Source of the DNA: Polaribacter sp. Hel_I_88
Lineage (GTDB): Bacteria > Bacteroidota > Bacteroidia > Flavobacteriales > Flavobacteriaceae
Assembly: GCF_000687935.1 (NCBI RefSeq)
Contig: NZ_JHZZ01000001.1
Location: forward strand, 2,924,001-2,988,000
Length of the DNA stretch: 64,000 nucleotides
Direction of reading: 5' to 3'
Positions within the stretch are counted from its first letter, which is position 1; each line of letters begins with the position of its first letter. Positions 9,443 through 18,151 of the stretch are shown here, one piece after another. A program made the position numbers and the translations under genes. Under the pieces are notes generated by a model. It did no database searches and was not told the origin of the DNA. It was given only the letters and a program-made list of their open reading frames with translations.

Positions 9443-9864
9443 TATAATATGATTAGTGTTTTTAAGTAAGTTTCTGGTGTTAAAACAGCTAGATTACTGT
9501 TTTTATAATCTTTTGTATTTCTTGTTATGATGATGTCGATTTTTTTTGAATACTCTGCTGCATAATTTTGTAAAGCATCTTCAAAGTCTTTAAAATTTGA
9601 ATTTAAAGCTTTTAAAATTATCATTTTATCTATAGATGCAATTTCGATAAAATTTAGAAGTTTCAAAAAAATTGGAACAATTTTCTCTCTTTTATATTTT
9701 TTATTAATGATATAATATGTGTTGCTTAAAATAACAGGGGTTATATATCCTTTTATTTTCTTTTTTTCACACAAATCTAAAATGGCTTTAGAATCTTTTA
9801 AAAATTCTGTTCTTTCAATTAAAATATCTATTAGAATATCGCTATCAATTAAAATACTTTTCAT
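9442..9864 (-). CDS. PIN-domain ribonuclease toxin (VapC-like)
   Basis: The 140-residue protein shows the PIN nuclease pattern of acidic residues: Asp in ILIDSDILIDILIER near the N-terminus, a central acidic patch FKDFEDALQNYAA near residue 92, and DIIITRNTKDYKNS near residue 110. The order and spacing fit the PIN_3 group of toxins, which cut RNA. It overlaps the upstream antitoxin gene by 4 bp, the usual arrangement of a toxin-antitoxin operon, and abuts the M42 peptidase gene. Activity and RNA target are inferred from the family. Confidence 0.85.
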   Translation of the reverse strand: MKSILIDSDILIDILIERTEFLKDSKAILDLCEKKKIKGYITPVILSNTYYIINKKYKREKIVPIFLKLLNFIEIASIDKMIILKALNSNFKDFEDALQNYAAEYSKKIDIIITRNTKDYKNSNLAVLTPETYLKTLIIL

Positions 9865-10118
9865 TTCAGGTATTTTTTCTCTAAAGCTTCTAGTAAATCT
9901 TTTTTGTAATCAAAATCTTTATCCATTTTAAAGACACCAACTAAAGAATCTGATATTGGGGTGTCACTAATATTACTGCTAGAATTATCTTCTTTTTTAG
10001 TAATTAATTTCAAGTAGTTTTCAACAATATCAGACAAGCTTCTTCCTTTTGACTTTGCATATTGTTTTGCTTTTAGTATAACTTCTTCTTCTACAGTAAG
10101 TGTTAATTTAGTATTCAT
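9861..10118 (-). CDS. antitoxin, DUF6364/ribbon-helix-helix-like
   Basis: This 85-residue protein begins MNTKLTLTVEEEVILKAKQYAKSKGRSLSDIVENYL, the ribbon-helix-helix-like N-terminus of the DUF6364 antitoxin family. The C-terminal half is polar and ends in FDYKKDLLEALEKKYLK, the likely toxin-binding tail. It precedes and overlaps the PIN toxin gene by 4 bp. Such antitoxins normally bind their own promoter. An imperfect inverted repeat of TTTCA/TGAAA lies about 50-80 bp upstream, but it is too weak to call an operator. Confidence 0.82.
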   Translation of the reverse strand: MNTKLTLTVEEEVILKAKQYAKSKGRSLSDIVENYLKLITKKEDNSSSNISDTPISDSLVGVFKMDKDFDYKKDLLEALEKKYLK

Positions 10119-10277
10119 AATACGTTTTTTTTTAACAAAAATTACACGTGCAATTTAATAAAAATGTTTCACATAATAATTAGTATGAAACGTTTTGTAA
10201 TTATTTAATCTTTTTTGTAACAAATCTCATTATTTTTACACTAATTCTACAAGTAAAACGATAAAAAACCAAGCAAC

Positions 10278-11168
10278 ATGAAATTAGTAATAAAAAACTT
10301 AACCAAAACTTACAAAAACGGTGTAAAAGCAATTGACGATTTAAATTTAGAAATTGGCACAGGAATGTTTGGTTTGTTAGGACCAAATGGTGCAGGTAAA
10401 TCCTCTTTAATGAGAACGATTGCAACCTTACAAAGTCCTGATTCTGGTTCTATTATGTTTGGTGATATTAATGTTTTAGAAGACAATATGTCTTTACGAA
10501 AAGTGTTGGGGTATTTGCCACAATCTTTTGGAGTGTATCCTAAAATGTCTGCTGAAGATTTGTTAGATTATTTTGCAACGTTAAAAGGAGTTTCAAGCAA
10601 AACTGACAGACAAAAAATTGTAAAAGAGGTTCTAGAAATCACCAATTTGTATGAAGTTCGATACAAACATGTTGCAGGGTATTCAGGTGGAATGAAGCAA
10701 CGTTTTGGAATTGCGCAATTGTTGTTAAACAATCCAAAATTAATTATTGTTGATGAACCAACAGCTGGTTTGGACCCTGCAGAAAGACATCGTTTTTTAA
10801 ATGTTTTACGTGAAGTGGGTACCAATTGTACTGTAATTTTTTCAACTCACATTGTAGAGGATGTGAAGGAATTATGTAATGAAATGGCAATTTTAAATGG
10901 TGGAAAAATTTTAAATCACACTACTCCACAAAAAGCAACAGCTGCTTTAGAAGGGCAAATTTGGAAAAAAATTATTGAAAGAGATGATTTAGAAGAAAAT
11001 GAGAAATTGTACAACATTTTATCATCCAACTATAATCAAGATAATACATTAAATATTAGAGTGTATTCAGCAGAAAAACCATCAGAGGATTTTATAGCAG
11101 TAACTCCACAATTAGACGATGTTTATTTTATCGCTTTAAAACAAGATGAACCAGTTTTAACAAGTTAA
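10278..11168 (+). CDS. ABC transporter ATP-binding protein
   Basis: The 296-residue protein has all ABC ATPase motifs: Walker A GPNGAGKSS near residue 35, Q-loop LPQSFGVYP, signature YSGGMKQR near residue 135, Walker B LIIVDEPTAGLDP near residue 155, and the switch His in FSTHIVEDV. The ~80 residues after the ATPase domain resemble the regulatory tail of CcmA/NatA-like type-2 exporters. The gene is followed, after a 106-bp repeat-filled gap, by a permease fused to an M1 peptidase, the likely partner. The substrate is unknown. Confidence 0.92.
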   Translation: MKLVIKNLTKTYKNGVKAIDDLNLEIGTGMFGLLGPNGAGKSSLMRTIATLQSPDSGSIMFGDINVLEDNMSLRKVLGYLPQSFGVYPKMSAEDLLDYFATLKGVSSKTDRQKIVKEVLEITNLYEVRYKHVAGYSGGMKQRFGIAQLLLNNPKLIIVDEPTAGLDPAERHRFLNVLREVGTNCTVIFSTHIVEDVKELCNEMAILNGGKILNHTTPQKATAALEGQIWKKIIERDDLEENEKLYNILSSNYNQDNTLNIRVYSAEKPSEDFIAVTPQLDDVYFIALKQDEPVLTS

Positions 11169-11272
11169 GAGTTGTTAGTTTAGAGTTCAGAGTTAAAAAT
11201 CTGAACCAAATTTTGCTTTTAATCAACTCAACTAACTCATAACTCATCACTCAAAACTCATAACTTAAAGAA
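11169..11272. repeat. low-complexity AACTC/GAGTT repeat hairpin
   Basis: The gap between the two ABC genes consists almost wholly of short repeats. A left arm is rich in GAGTT (GAGTTGTTAGTTTAGAGTTC), and a right arm is rich in AACTC (CAACTCAACTAACTC, CATAACTCATCACTC). The two arms can fold into a long imperfect hairpin. It resembles the other G-poor or C-poor tracts in the window (near 16.7 and 59.0 kb). No gene or promoter is seen in it. Confidence 0.6.
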
Positions 11273-11274
11273 GT

Positions 11275-14200
11275 ATGTTTTCAACAATATTCAAACAAGA
11301 ATTAAAATACTGGTTTAAAAAGCCTATTTTTTATATTTATGCAGCAATTTTTTTTATAATAGCTTTTTTGTCAGCAGCTACAGCAGCAGGTATTTGGGAT
11401 GGAATTACAGGAACTACGGGTTCCTCTAGAATTGTAAATTCGCCCATAAATATTTTAGATAATTTCAACATATTTACACTATTAATTTTCTTTTTATTTC
11501 CCTCTATTATTGGGGTTTCTATTTATAGAGATTTTAAAAGCGAAATGCATACCATTTTATACTCCTATCCGTTTACAAAAGCCAACTATTTATTTGCTAA
11601 ATTTTTTAGCGGCATTTTAGTAGTTTCTGCAATTGTGTTAGTGATTGCTTTTGGAATGATGATTGGTTTTCGATTTCCAGGAACAAATTCAGAAATTGTA
11701 GGATCTTTTAGTTTTATGGCGTATGTAAAATCGTATCTGGTTTTTATTTTACCAAACGTTTTATTTTATGGTGCTGTTGTGTTTGCAGTGGTTACCTTTT
11801 CTAGAAACATTGGCGCAGGTTTTATAACTGTTATTATTTTATTGTTTTTCCAAGCAGCAATTGGTGGTATTTTATCTGAACCAGACCAAGAAACTTTGTT
11901 GGCAATTTTAGATCCTTTTGGTGCTGCAGCTTCAAATAAATATACAAAATATTGGACCATGTCCGAACAAAATGAAATGCAAGTTCCTATTAAAGAGTTG
12001 GTTTTGTATAATAGATTATTTTGGTTGGCGATTTCTTCTTTAATATTTGGGCTGGTTTTTAAATATTTTAAATTCAACCAAAATGCAGTTGTTATTTCTT
12101 TTAAGAAAGTGAAATCAGAGAGAGTTATCAAAAGAAATTTTAGCGGAATTACAAGAATCAACTTGCCAAAAGTAACACACAATTATTCGTTTGTAAATAA
12201 TTTAAAAACGATGTGGCAACTATCCAACATCGACTTTAAATTCATTTTAAAAAGCATTCCCTTTATCTGTATTTTAATTGTTGGTCTTTTAATGATGGTA
12301 ATTGCCTTGTTTAGTGCAGGTGCAATTTTTGGAACAGAAACCTTGCCTGTAACTTGGCAAATGTTAGGAAGTGGAAGTATTTTTAGCTTTTTAGTCATTA
12401 ATATTTGTACGTTTTTATATGCAGGTATTTTGGTGCAAAGAGCAGAAACAGCTAAAATAAATCATTTAGTTGATAGTACACCAGTTCCCAATTGGACGCT
12501 TTTATTCTCTAAATTGATTGCGTTGTTAAAAATGCAATTGATTTTATTAGCGGTAATTATGGTTGCAGGAATGATATTCCAAACCTATAAAGGCTATTAT
12601 AATTACGAAATTGGGCATTATATACAAGAATTGTTTGGGTTAAATTTCTTAAACTATTTAGTTTGGGCATTGTTATCAATTTTTGTTCAAACCTTGGTGA
12701 AAAATCAATATTTAGGCTTTTTTATTATTTTGATTGTTGTGATTGCAATTCCATTATTATCTTTTATAGGAATTGAATTGGCTGTGTTTAAATACAATCA
12801 AGGTCCAGGTTTTGACTATTCTGATATGAATGGTTATGGATCAGCCTTGTCAAGATATTTATGGTATAAATTGTATTGGATTTTAGGAGGATCTTTATTA
12901 GTAATTTTAAGCATTTTAATGTGGGTTAGAGGTTTGCCAAGTTCTTTTTCAGAAAGATTGCAAATTGCAGTTCAGCGTTTTACAAAACCAAAGATCGTAA
13001 GTTTTCTGGTGATTTTAATCGCATTCTTAACTTTAGGAACTACAATTTTTCTAGAAACAAAATCGGACAATGAAAACTCATCATCTAAACAGGCAGAATT
13101 GAATGCTGTAAAATGGGAAAAAACCTATAAGAAATACGAAAATTACAAGCAACCCAGAGTTGTAGCTGTAAAAGCAGATGTGCATATTTATCCGAAGAAA
13201 AGAACCTACGAAGCTTCTGCGATTTACACATTGGTTAATAAAACCAATCAAGAAATTGATAGTATTTTCTTAAATCATAATTCTTTAGAAAGTACTTTTG
13301 AGTTTAATATTGCAAACCAATTAGTATTAGAAGACACTGTTTTTAATTTTGATATTTATCGATTCGATCATAAAATAAAACCTGGGGATTCTTTACAGTT
13401 AACCATCAATGTTAAAAGCAACAAAAACACGATGTTTCAGCAAAAATCGCCTGTTTTAGAAAATGGAACTTTTTTAAATAACTCCATGTTTCCAAATTTA
13501 GGCTATGTTTCTGCTGGCGAATTAACAGATAATAAAACACGAAAAAAATACGATTTATTACCAAATGATTTGCAAAAACATCCTTCAGATTCTACAGCTT
13601 TAGGCAATACGTATATTTCTAAAGATTCAGATTGGATTGATTTTGAAGCAACAGTATCCACATCTAAAGATCAAATTGCCATTGCTCCAGGATATTTGCA
13701 AAAAGAATGGGAGGAAAACGATCGTAAATATTATCACTATAAAATGGATAGTAAAATATTGAATTTTTATGCTTTTAATTCTGCCAGATATGAAGTGAAA
13801 AAAGAAATCTGGAATGGCATAAGTTTGGAAATTTACTATCACAAACCACACACCTATAATTTAGAAAGAATGATGAAAGGAATGAAAGCTTCTTTGGCAT
13901 ATAATGCAGAGAATTTTAGTCCTTATCAACATAAACAAGCAAGAATTATTGAATTCCCAAGAACACAAGGAACGTTTGCACAATCGTTTGCAAATACAAT
14001 TCCGTTTTCTGAAGGTTTTGGCTTTATTGCAGCTGTAGATGATGAGAATGAAGATGGTGTAGATTATCCATTTGCTGTTACTGTTCATGAAGTTGCTCAT
14101 CAATGGTGGGCACATCAAGTAATTGGTGCAGATGTTTTAGGAGCAACTATGTTGTCTGAAAGTTTGTCTGAATATGTGGCTTTAAAAGTGTTAGAGCACG

Positions 14201-14928
14201 AACATGGAAAACCTAAAATGCGTACCTTTTTAAAGGAAGCTTTAGATGGTTATTTATTTCAAAGAACCTTAGAAACAAAAAGAGAAAAACCATTAATGTA
14301 TAATGATGGACAAGGATATATTCGTTACCAAAAAGGATCTTTAGTCTTTTATGCGTTGAGTGATTATATTGGAGAAGAAAACTTAAATGGCGCATTAAAA
14401 CGTTATGTAGAAAAAGTAAAATTTCAAGAGCCTCCTTATACAACATCCATAGAAATGGTTGACTATATTAGAGAGGTTACTCCAGATTCTTTAAATTATG
14501 TTATTAACGATATGTTTGAAACGATTACTTTGTATCAAAATAGAGTTACTGATGTAAAATCCACAGCATTAGAAAACGGAAAATATCAAGTTGATATTGA
14601 GTTTGAAGTGGCTAAATATAGGAATGATGAAAAAGGGAAGAAGTTTTATGGCGAAAAAGTAGGGGATACTTTAAGTTACACTCCTGCAAATAAAAACAAA
14701 CCAATTTTATCAGTAAAATTACAAGACTATATAGATGTTGGTATTTTTACAGAAGAAGAAGTGGATGGAAAAAAGAAAGAAGTAGCCTTGTATTTGCAAA
14801 AACATAAGATTACTCAAATCAATAATAAAATAACTATTATTGTTGATAAAAAACCGACAGAAGTTGGTGTTGATCCTTACAATAAATTGATTGACACACA
14901 GTCTAATGATAATAGACAAAAAATCTAA
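11275..14928 (+). CDS. ABC-2 type permease fused to an M1 family aminopeptidase
   Basis: This 1217-residue protein begins with about twelve hydrophobic segments (residues ~1-600) in two ABC-2 permease-like halves, e.g. FKQELKYWFKKPIFYIYAAIFFI at the start and a second set after residue 310. The C-terminal half is a gluzincin peptidase: HEVAH at residues 938-942 with the following Glu in MLSESLSEYVALK near 962, and the preceding substrate region FSEGFGFIAAVDDENEDG in place of GAMEN. Bacteroidota genomes often encode such permease/M1 fusions beside a lone ABC ATPase. The peptidase half should face the periplasm. Peptide export coupled to trimming is a reasonable but unproven idea. Confidence 0.88.
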   Translation: MFSTIFKQELKYWFKKPIFYIYAAIFFIIAFLSAATAAGIWDGITGTTGSSRIVNSPINILDNFNIFTLLIFFLFPSIIGVSIYRDFKSEMHTILYSYPFTKANYLFAKFFSGILVVSAIVLVIAFGMMIGFRFPGTNSEIVGSFSFMAYVKSYLVFILPNVLFYGAVVFAVVTFSRNIGAGFITVIILLFFQAAIGGILSEPDQETLLAILDPFGAAASNKYTKYWTMSEQNEMQVPIKELVLYNRLFWLAISSLIFGLVFKYFKFNQNAVVISFKKVKSERVIKRNFSGITRINLPKVTHNYSFVNNLKTMWQLSNIDFKFILKSIPFICILIVGLLMMVIALFSAGAIFGTETLPVTWQMLGSGSIFSFLVINICTFLYAGILVQRAETAKINHLVDSTPVPNWTLLFSKLIALLKMQLILLAVIMVAGMIFQTYKGYYNYEIGHYIQELFGLNFLNYLVWALLSIFVQTLVKNQYLGFFIILIVVIAIPLLSFIGIELAVFKYNQGPGFDYSDMNGYGSALSRYLWYKLYWILGGSLLVILSILMWVRGLPSSFSERLQIAVQRFTKPKIVSFLVILIAFLTLGTTIFLETKSDNENSSSKQAELNAVKWEKTYKKYENYKQPRVVAVKADVHIYPKKRTYEASAIYTLVNKTNQEIDSIFLNHNSLESTFEFNIANQLVLEDTVFNFDIYRFDHKIKPGDSLQLTINVKSNKNTMFQQKSPVLENGTFLNNSMFPNLGYVSAGELTDNKTRKKYDLLPNDLQKHPSDSTALGNTYISKDSDWIDFEATVSTSKDQIAIAPGYLQKEWEENDRKYYHYKMDSKILNFYAFNSARYEVKKEIWNGISLEIYYHKPHTYNLERMMKGMKASLAYNAENFSPYQHKQARIIEFPRTQGTFAQSFANTIPFSEGFGFIAAVDDENEDGVDYPFAVTVHEVAHQWWAHQVIGADVLGATMLSESLSEYVALKVLEHEHGKPKMRTFLKEALDGYLFQRTLETKREKPLMYNDGQGYIRYQKGSLVFYALSDYIGEENLNGALKRYVEKVKFQEPPYTTSIEMVDYIREVTPDSLNYVINDMFETITLYQNRVTDVKSTALENGKYQVDIEFEVAKYRNDEKGKKFYGEKVGDTLSYTPANKNKPILSVKLQDYIDVGIFTEEEVDGKKKEVALYLQKHKITQINNKITIIVDKKPTEVGVDPYNKLIDTQSNDNRQKI

Positions 14929-14935
14929 AAACTAT

Positions 14936-14985
14936 AAAGTAGATATGTTTATAAAATTGAAAAATTTTTAGAACGTATCTACTTT
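14936..14985. repeat. inverted repeat after the permease/peptidase gene
   Basis: The arms AAAGTAGATA (14936-14945) and TATCTACTTT (14976-14985) are perfect complements with a 30-nt AT-rich loop. It begins 7 bp after the stop codon. A short T run follows the right arm, so it could be a weak terminator. Confidence 0.35.
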
Positions 14986-15090
14986 TAATCCTAAAGTTAT
15001 TATTTAAACTAAAATCTATAGGTGCTTTTTGTAGATAAAATAAATTATATAGTATTTTTACCAAACTTAATTTAACAGAGATCACAAAAC

Positions 15091-15594
15091 TTGAAAAAAT
15101 CTTTCATAAAAAAACGGTTTAAAAAATTACTAAAAGAAGAAGAATACAGAGTAGCTTCTAATGAAGAGGTATATACTGTTGGAATTATTGCTTCTGGTGA
15201 AATTTCTAAATGGTTAAAAATTGAAGATGAAGTTGAAAAAATTTTAGATTTAGGAAATATTAGGATTTATAGCTACAGACCTTTTAGTAAGAGTGATGTA
15301 CCTTCTTATAAGTATTTTTCTGAAAAAGATTTTAATTGGAAAGGAGAGCCCAAGAAACCAACTTTTAAAGATTTTATTGATGAACCTCATGATTTGTTAA
15401 TTGGTTATTTTAATAAGAAAAACCTGTATTTAGAGAATGCAGTTTTGCACAGTAAAGCCAAGTTTAAAGTTGGTTTTGCAAAAGTAAATCAAGAATTATA
15501 CGATATAGAAATTGCTGAATTTCCAACTAAAATAGAAAGCTTTCTTTTAGAGCTTAAAAAATATCTAATAGTTTTAGGAAAACTAAAAAATTAA
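15091..15594 (+). CDS. DUF6913-like hypothetical protein
   Basis: The 167-residue basic N-terminus (MKKSFIKKRFKKLLKEEEY) is followed by a compact alpha/beta protein (VYTVGIIASGEISKW, IRIYSYRPF, HDLLIGYFNKKNLYLE, AKFKVGFAKVNQELYDIEI). This pattern and its position just before dapA match a conserved flavobacterial protein annotated as DUF6913. The start used is TTG at 15091; no ATG is available nearby. There is no signal peptide or membrane segment, and the function is unknown. It is probably transcribed with dapA, which begins 96 bp later, though dapA may also have its own promoter. Confidence 0.7.
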   Translation: MKKSFIKKRFKKLLKEEEYRVASNEEVYTVGIIASGEISKWLKIEDEVEKILDLGNIRIYSYRPFSKSDVPSYKYFSEKDFNWKGEPKKPTFKDFIDEPHDLLIGYFNKKNLYLENAVLHSKAKFKVGFAKVNQELYDIEIAEFPTKIESFLLELKKYLIVLGKLKN

Positions 15595-15690
15595 ACTTCA
15601 TTTAAAAAGTTGTGTATTCTTTATAAGAACATAAATTTAAAGAATACAATCAATTTGAAAATTGTAATTTTACCTCGTAAAAATTAAGAA

Positions 15691-16566
15691 ATGCAAAAAT
15701 TTATTGGAACTGGTGTCGCTTTAATAACACCTTTTAAAGATGATTTATCTGTAGATTTTGATGCGCTAATTAAATTAGTGAACTTCAATATCGAACACGG
15801 AACAGATTATTTAGTAATTAATGGTACAACTGGCGAAAGCGCAACCATTACTAAAGAAGAAAAACAGCAAATTATTGATGTGATCATCAAAACAAATAAT
15901 AAGCGTTTGCCTTTAGTTTTAGGCGTTGGTGGTAACAATACTTTAGAAGTTGTAAAAGAATTTAAAACAAGAGATTTTACTGGAATTGACGGAATTTTAT
16001 CGGTTGCTCCTTATTATAGCAAACCAACTCAAGAAGGTTTTTATCAGCATTACAAAGCATTAGCAGAAGCAACTGATTTACCCATAATATTATACAATGT
16101 TCCTGGTAGAACAGCTAAAAATATGGAACCATCTACAACTTTACGTTTGGCAAAAGATTTTAGCAATATTGTTGGTGTAAAAGAAGCAGGCAATAATCAG
16201 CAACAATATAATACATTGCTAAAAGACAAGCCAGCAGATTTTTTAATAATTTCTGGTGATGATGATTTAGCTTTAGGAGTAGCATTAGCAGGAGGTTCAG
16301 GAGTGATTTCTGTAATTGGACAAGCATTTCCAGCAGCATTTTCTAAAATGATAAACTTAGGGTTAGAAGGAAAAAATAAAGAAGGTTATGACATTCATTT
16401 TAAAATGATGGACATTATAGATTTCATTTTCGAGGAAAATAATCCTGCAGGAATTAAAACGGTTTTACAAGAATTAGGCATTTGTAAAAATGATGTTCGT
16501 TTGCCTTTAGTAAAAGCAAGTAAAGGTTTACAGGCTAAAATAGCAAAGTTTGTAGCTGATTTCTAG
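15691..16566 (+). CDS. dapA: 4-hydroxy-tetrahydrodipicolinate synthase
   Basis: This 291-residue class I aldolase-fold enzyme condenses pyruvate with aspartate semialdehyde, the first committed step to diaminopimelate and lysine. Diagnostic features are NGTTGESATIT near residue 48, the catalytic tyrosine in PIILYNVPGRT (Tyr135), and the Schiff-base lysine in GVKEAGNN (Lys164). Length and order equal E. coli DapA. It acts in the cytoplasm and probably forms a tetramer. It is followed by a 389-bp gap, so it is not in an operon with bamD. Confidence 0.96.
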   Translation: MQKFIGTGVALITPFKDDLSVDFDALIKLVNFNIEHGTDYLVINGTTGESATITKEEKQQIIDVIIKTNNKRLPLVLGVGGNNTLEVVKEFKTRDFTGIDGILSVAPYYSKPTQEGFYQHYKALAEATDLPIILYNVPGRTAKNMEPSTTLRLAKDFSNIVGVKEAGNNQQQYNTLLKDKPADFLIISGDDDLALGVALAGGSGVISVIGQAFPAAFSKMINLGLEGKNKEGYDIHFKMMDIIDFIFEENNPAGIKTVLQELGICKNDVRLPLVKASKGLQAKIAKFVADF

Positions 16567-16658
16567 GTTTTTTTGTGATTTAAAGACAAGAGATAAGAGA
16601 AAATAGGAATTTCGAAAAACCTGAGTTCTCTATGTCTTTATAGGTTATTTTTTTATTT

Positions 16659-16737
16659 TAAACCAATAACCAACAAACAATAACCAATAACTAATAACCA
16701 CAAACCAATAACCAATAACCACAAACCACAAACCAGA
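16659..16737. repeat. G-free low-complexity AACCAATAACCA-type tandem repeat
   Basis: About 80 bp consist of irregular short units such as AACCAATAACC, AACAAACAATAACC and ACAAACCAC with almost no G on this strand. The units vary in length, so it is not a CRISPR or a perfect microsatellite. The rest of the gap 16567-16955 is AT-rich, with no ORF; only the bamD promoter near its right end is recognisable. Confidence 0.7.
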
Positions 16738-16943
16738 AAAAACTTAACAAACTTTTAGGCTCATTTTACCATTTATTTAGCTCTTTTTTATGGATTATTG
16801 TAGAACAATTTAAAAGGTTTGCATTCGTTTTAATTTAGGTTGATAAAATTTTTACGCAATCTGTTTAAAAACAAATGATAACCCTTAAAAAAGAAGTTTT
16901 ATTTCAATAGAAATAAATACTTTTATTATCCATAATTAATTAC

Positions 16944-16951
16944 TAATTTTG
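16944..16951 (+). promoter_or_regulatory. -7 box TAATTTTG of bamD
   Basis: An exact TAnnTTTG match ends only 4 bp before the first in-frame ATG (16956) and 13 bp before the second (16965). Since transcription starts a few bases after this box, the second ATG is the more likely start and the leader must be very short. Confidence 0.6.
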
Positions 16952-16964
16952 CCCGATGCAAAAA

Positions 16965-17822
16965 ATGAAAAATTTAGCGTTTTTATTACTGTTTAGTCTT
17001 ATGTTATTTTCTTGTGGAGAATACCAAAAAGTACTGAATAAAGGTACTGTGGAAGATCAGTACAAAATGGCTGTGAAGTTATATGAAACCAACAAGTACG
17101 CGAAAGCTTTGCGTTTGTTTGATAAAGTAATGCCTGCTTATAGAGGTAAACCACAAATGGAACGTATTCAGTTTATGATTGCACAATCTAACTTTAATGA
17201 GAAAAATTACACAGACGCTGGTTATTATTTTGATCGTTTTGTAAAAAATTATCCAAGTAGTTCAAAAATAGAAGAAGCATCTTTTTTATCAGCTTACAGT
17301 TATAAATTAGCATCACCTGTTTTTAGTAAAGATCCTACAGATACAAATAAAGCTTTAGAGGCTTTTCAAGTTTTTATAAATACATATCCAGATTCAGATA
17401 AAATTGCTGAAGCAAATGCACATTATAAAGAATTAAGATATAAATTACAGAAAAAATATTTCGAAATTGCAAAAACGTATTATACAACTGCAGATTACGA
17501 TGTAAGAAATTACAAAGCAGCAATACAAGCTTTCGATAATTTATTGTCAGATTATTTAGGGTCAGAATTTAAGGAAGAAGCTTTGTATTACAGATTAAAA
17601 GCGGCTCATGATTTTGTGTTAAAAAGTACTGACAGAAGAAAACAAGACAGAATTAAAGATGCTATTGAAGCTTACGAAAAGCTAATAAGAAATTATCCAG
17701 AATCACAATTTATGGAAGATGCTAATGAAATGTTAGCGGTTTTAAAAAGTGAGAAGATAAGAATAGACGCTTTAATGGAACAAGTAAAGGATATCAACGA
17801 AGAAAACTCTAAAGAGAAATAA
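16965..17822 (+). CDS. bamD: outer membrane protein assembly factor BamD
   Basis: The lipoprotein signal MKNLAFLLLFSLMLFSC places the lipidated cysteine at the end of a hydrophobic helix. It is followed by TPR-like repeats (YKMAVKLYETNKYAKALRLFDKVMPAY, FMIAQSNFNEKNYTDAGYYFDRFVKNYPSS, ALEAFQVFINTYPDSDKIAEA, AIQAFDNLLSDYLGSEF, AIEAYEKLIRNYPESQFMEDA), which is BamD. It helps insert beta-barrel proteins into the outer membrane from the periplasmic side. The frame extends to an upstream ATG at 16956, but the -7 box makes 16965 more likely. Five bases separate it from rpoZ, and coaBC follows, a gene order conserved in Flavobacteriia. Confidence 0.92.
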   Translation: MKNLAFLLLFSLMLFSCGEYQKVLNKGTVEDQYKMAVKLYETNKYAKALRLFDKVMPAYRGKPQMERIQFMIAQSNFNEKNYTDAGYYFDRFVKNYPSSSKIEEASFLSAYSYKLASPVFSKDPTDTNKALEAFQVFINTYPDSDKIAEANAHYKELRYKLQKKYFEIAKTYYTTADYDVRNYKAAIQAFDNLLSDYLGSEFKEEALYYRLKAAHDFVLKSTDRRKQDRIKDAIEAYEKLIRNYPESQFMEDANEMLAVLKSEKIRIDALMEQVKDINEENSKEK

Positions 17823-17827
17823 CAATT

Positions 17828-18151
17828 ATGGATTATAAAGATACAAAAGCAGCAATAAGTACAGTTACTTATAACAGGAATCTTTTGGAAGCTCCAACAG
17901 AAAATATTTATGAAGCAATTTCTATTATTGCTAAAAGAGCAGACCAAATTAACGAAGATTTAAAAAAGGAATTAGTTGATAAATTAGAAGAGTTTGCTAC
18001 TTATAATGATAGTTTAGAAGAAGTTTTCGAAAACAAAGAGCAAATTGAAGTTTCTAAATTTTACGAACGTTTACCAAAGCCAACTGCATTAGCAGTAGAG
18101 GAGTGGTTAAATGATAAAGTATATCATAGAAATCCAGAACAAACAGTATAA
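17828..18151 (+). CDS. rpoZ: DNA-directed RNA polymerase omega subunit (Bacteroidota type)
   Basis: The 107-residue protein (MDYKDTKAAISTVTYNRNLLEAPTENIYEAISIIAKRADQINEDLKKELVDKLEEFATY...) matches the Bacteroidota form of the omega subunit. It keeps the NIYEAISIIAKRADQI segment, equivalent to the E. coli VAIVAARRARQ helix that clamps the beta' C-terminus. It sits between bamD (5-bp gap) and coaBC (1-base overlap of stop and start), in the position of the conserved rpoZ-coaBC pair. Confidence is high because sequence and context agree. Confidence 0.88.
   Translation: MDYKDTKAAISTVTYNRNLLEAPTENIYEAISIIAKRADQINEDLKKELVDKLEEFATYNDSLEEVFENKEQIEVSKFYERLPKPTALAVEEWLNDKVYHRNPEQTV

Noticed and set aside
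10130..10200. Operator-like inverted repeat upstream of the PIN module
   Set aside because: Only about six bases pair (TTTCA/TGAAA with flanks) over a long gap, which is within chance in such AT-rich DNA.
10201..10425. Minus-strand ORF over the start of the ABC ATPase gene
   Set aside because: It is antisense to a clear coding region and consists mostly of codons that mirror the AT-rich strand.
16659..16737. CRISPR array
   Set aside because: Units are 6-14 nt, irregular and without spacers, and no cas gene is nearby.
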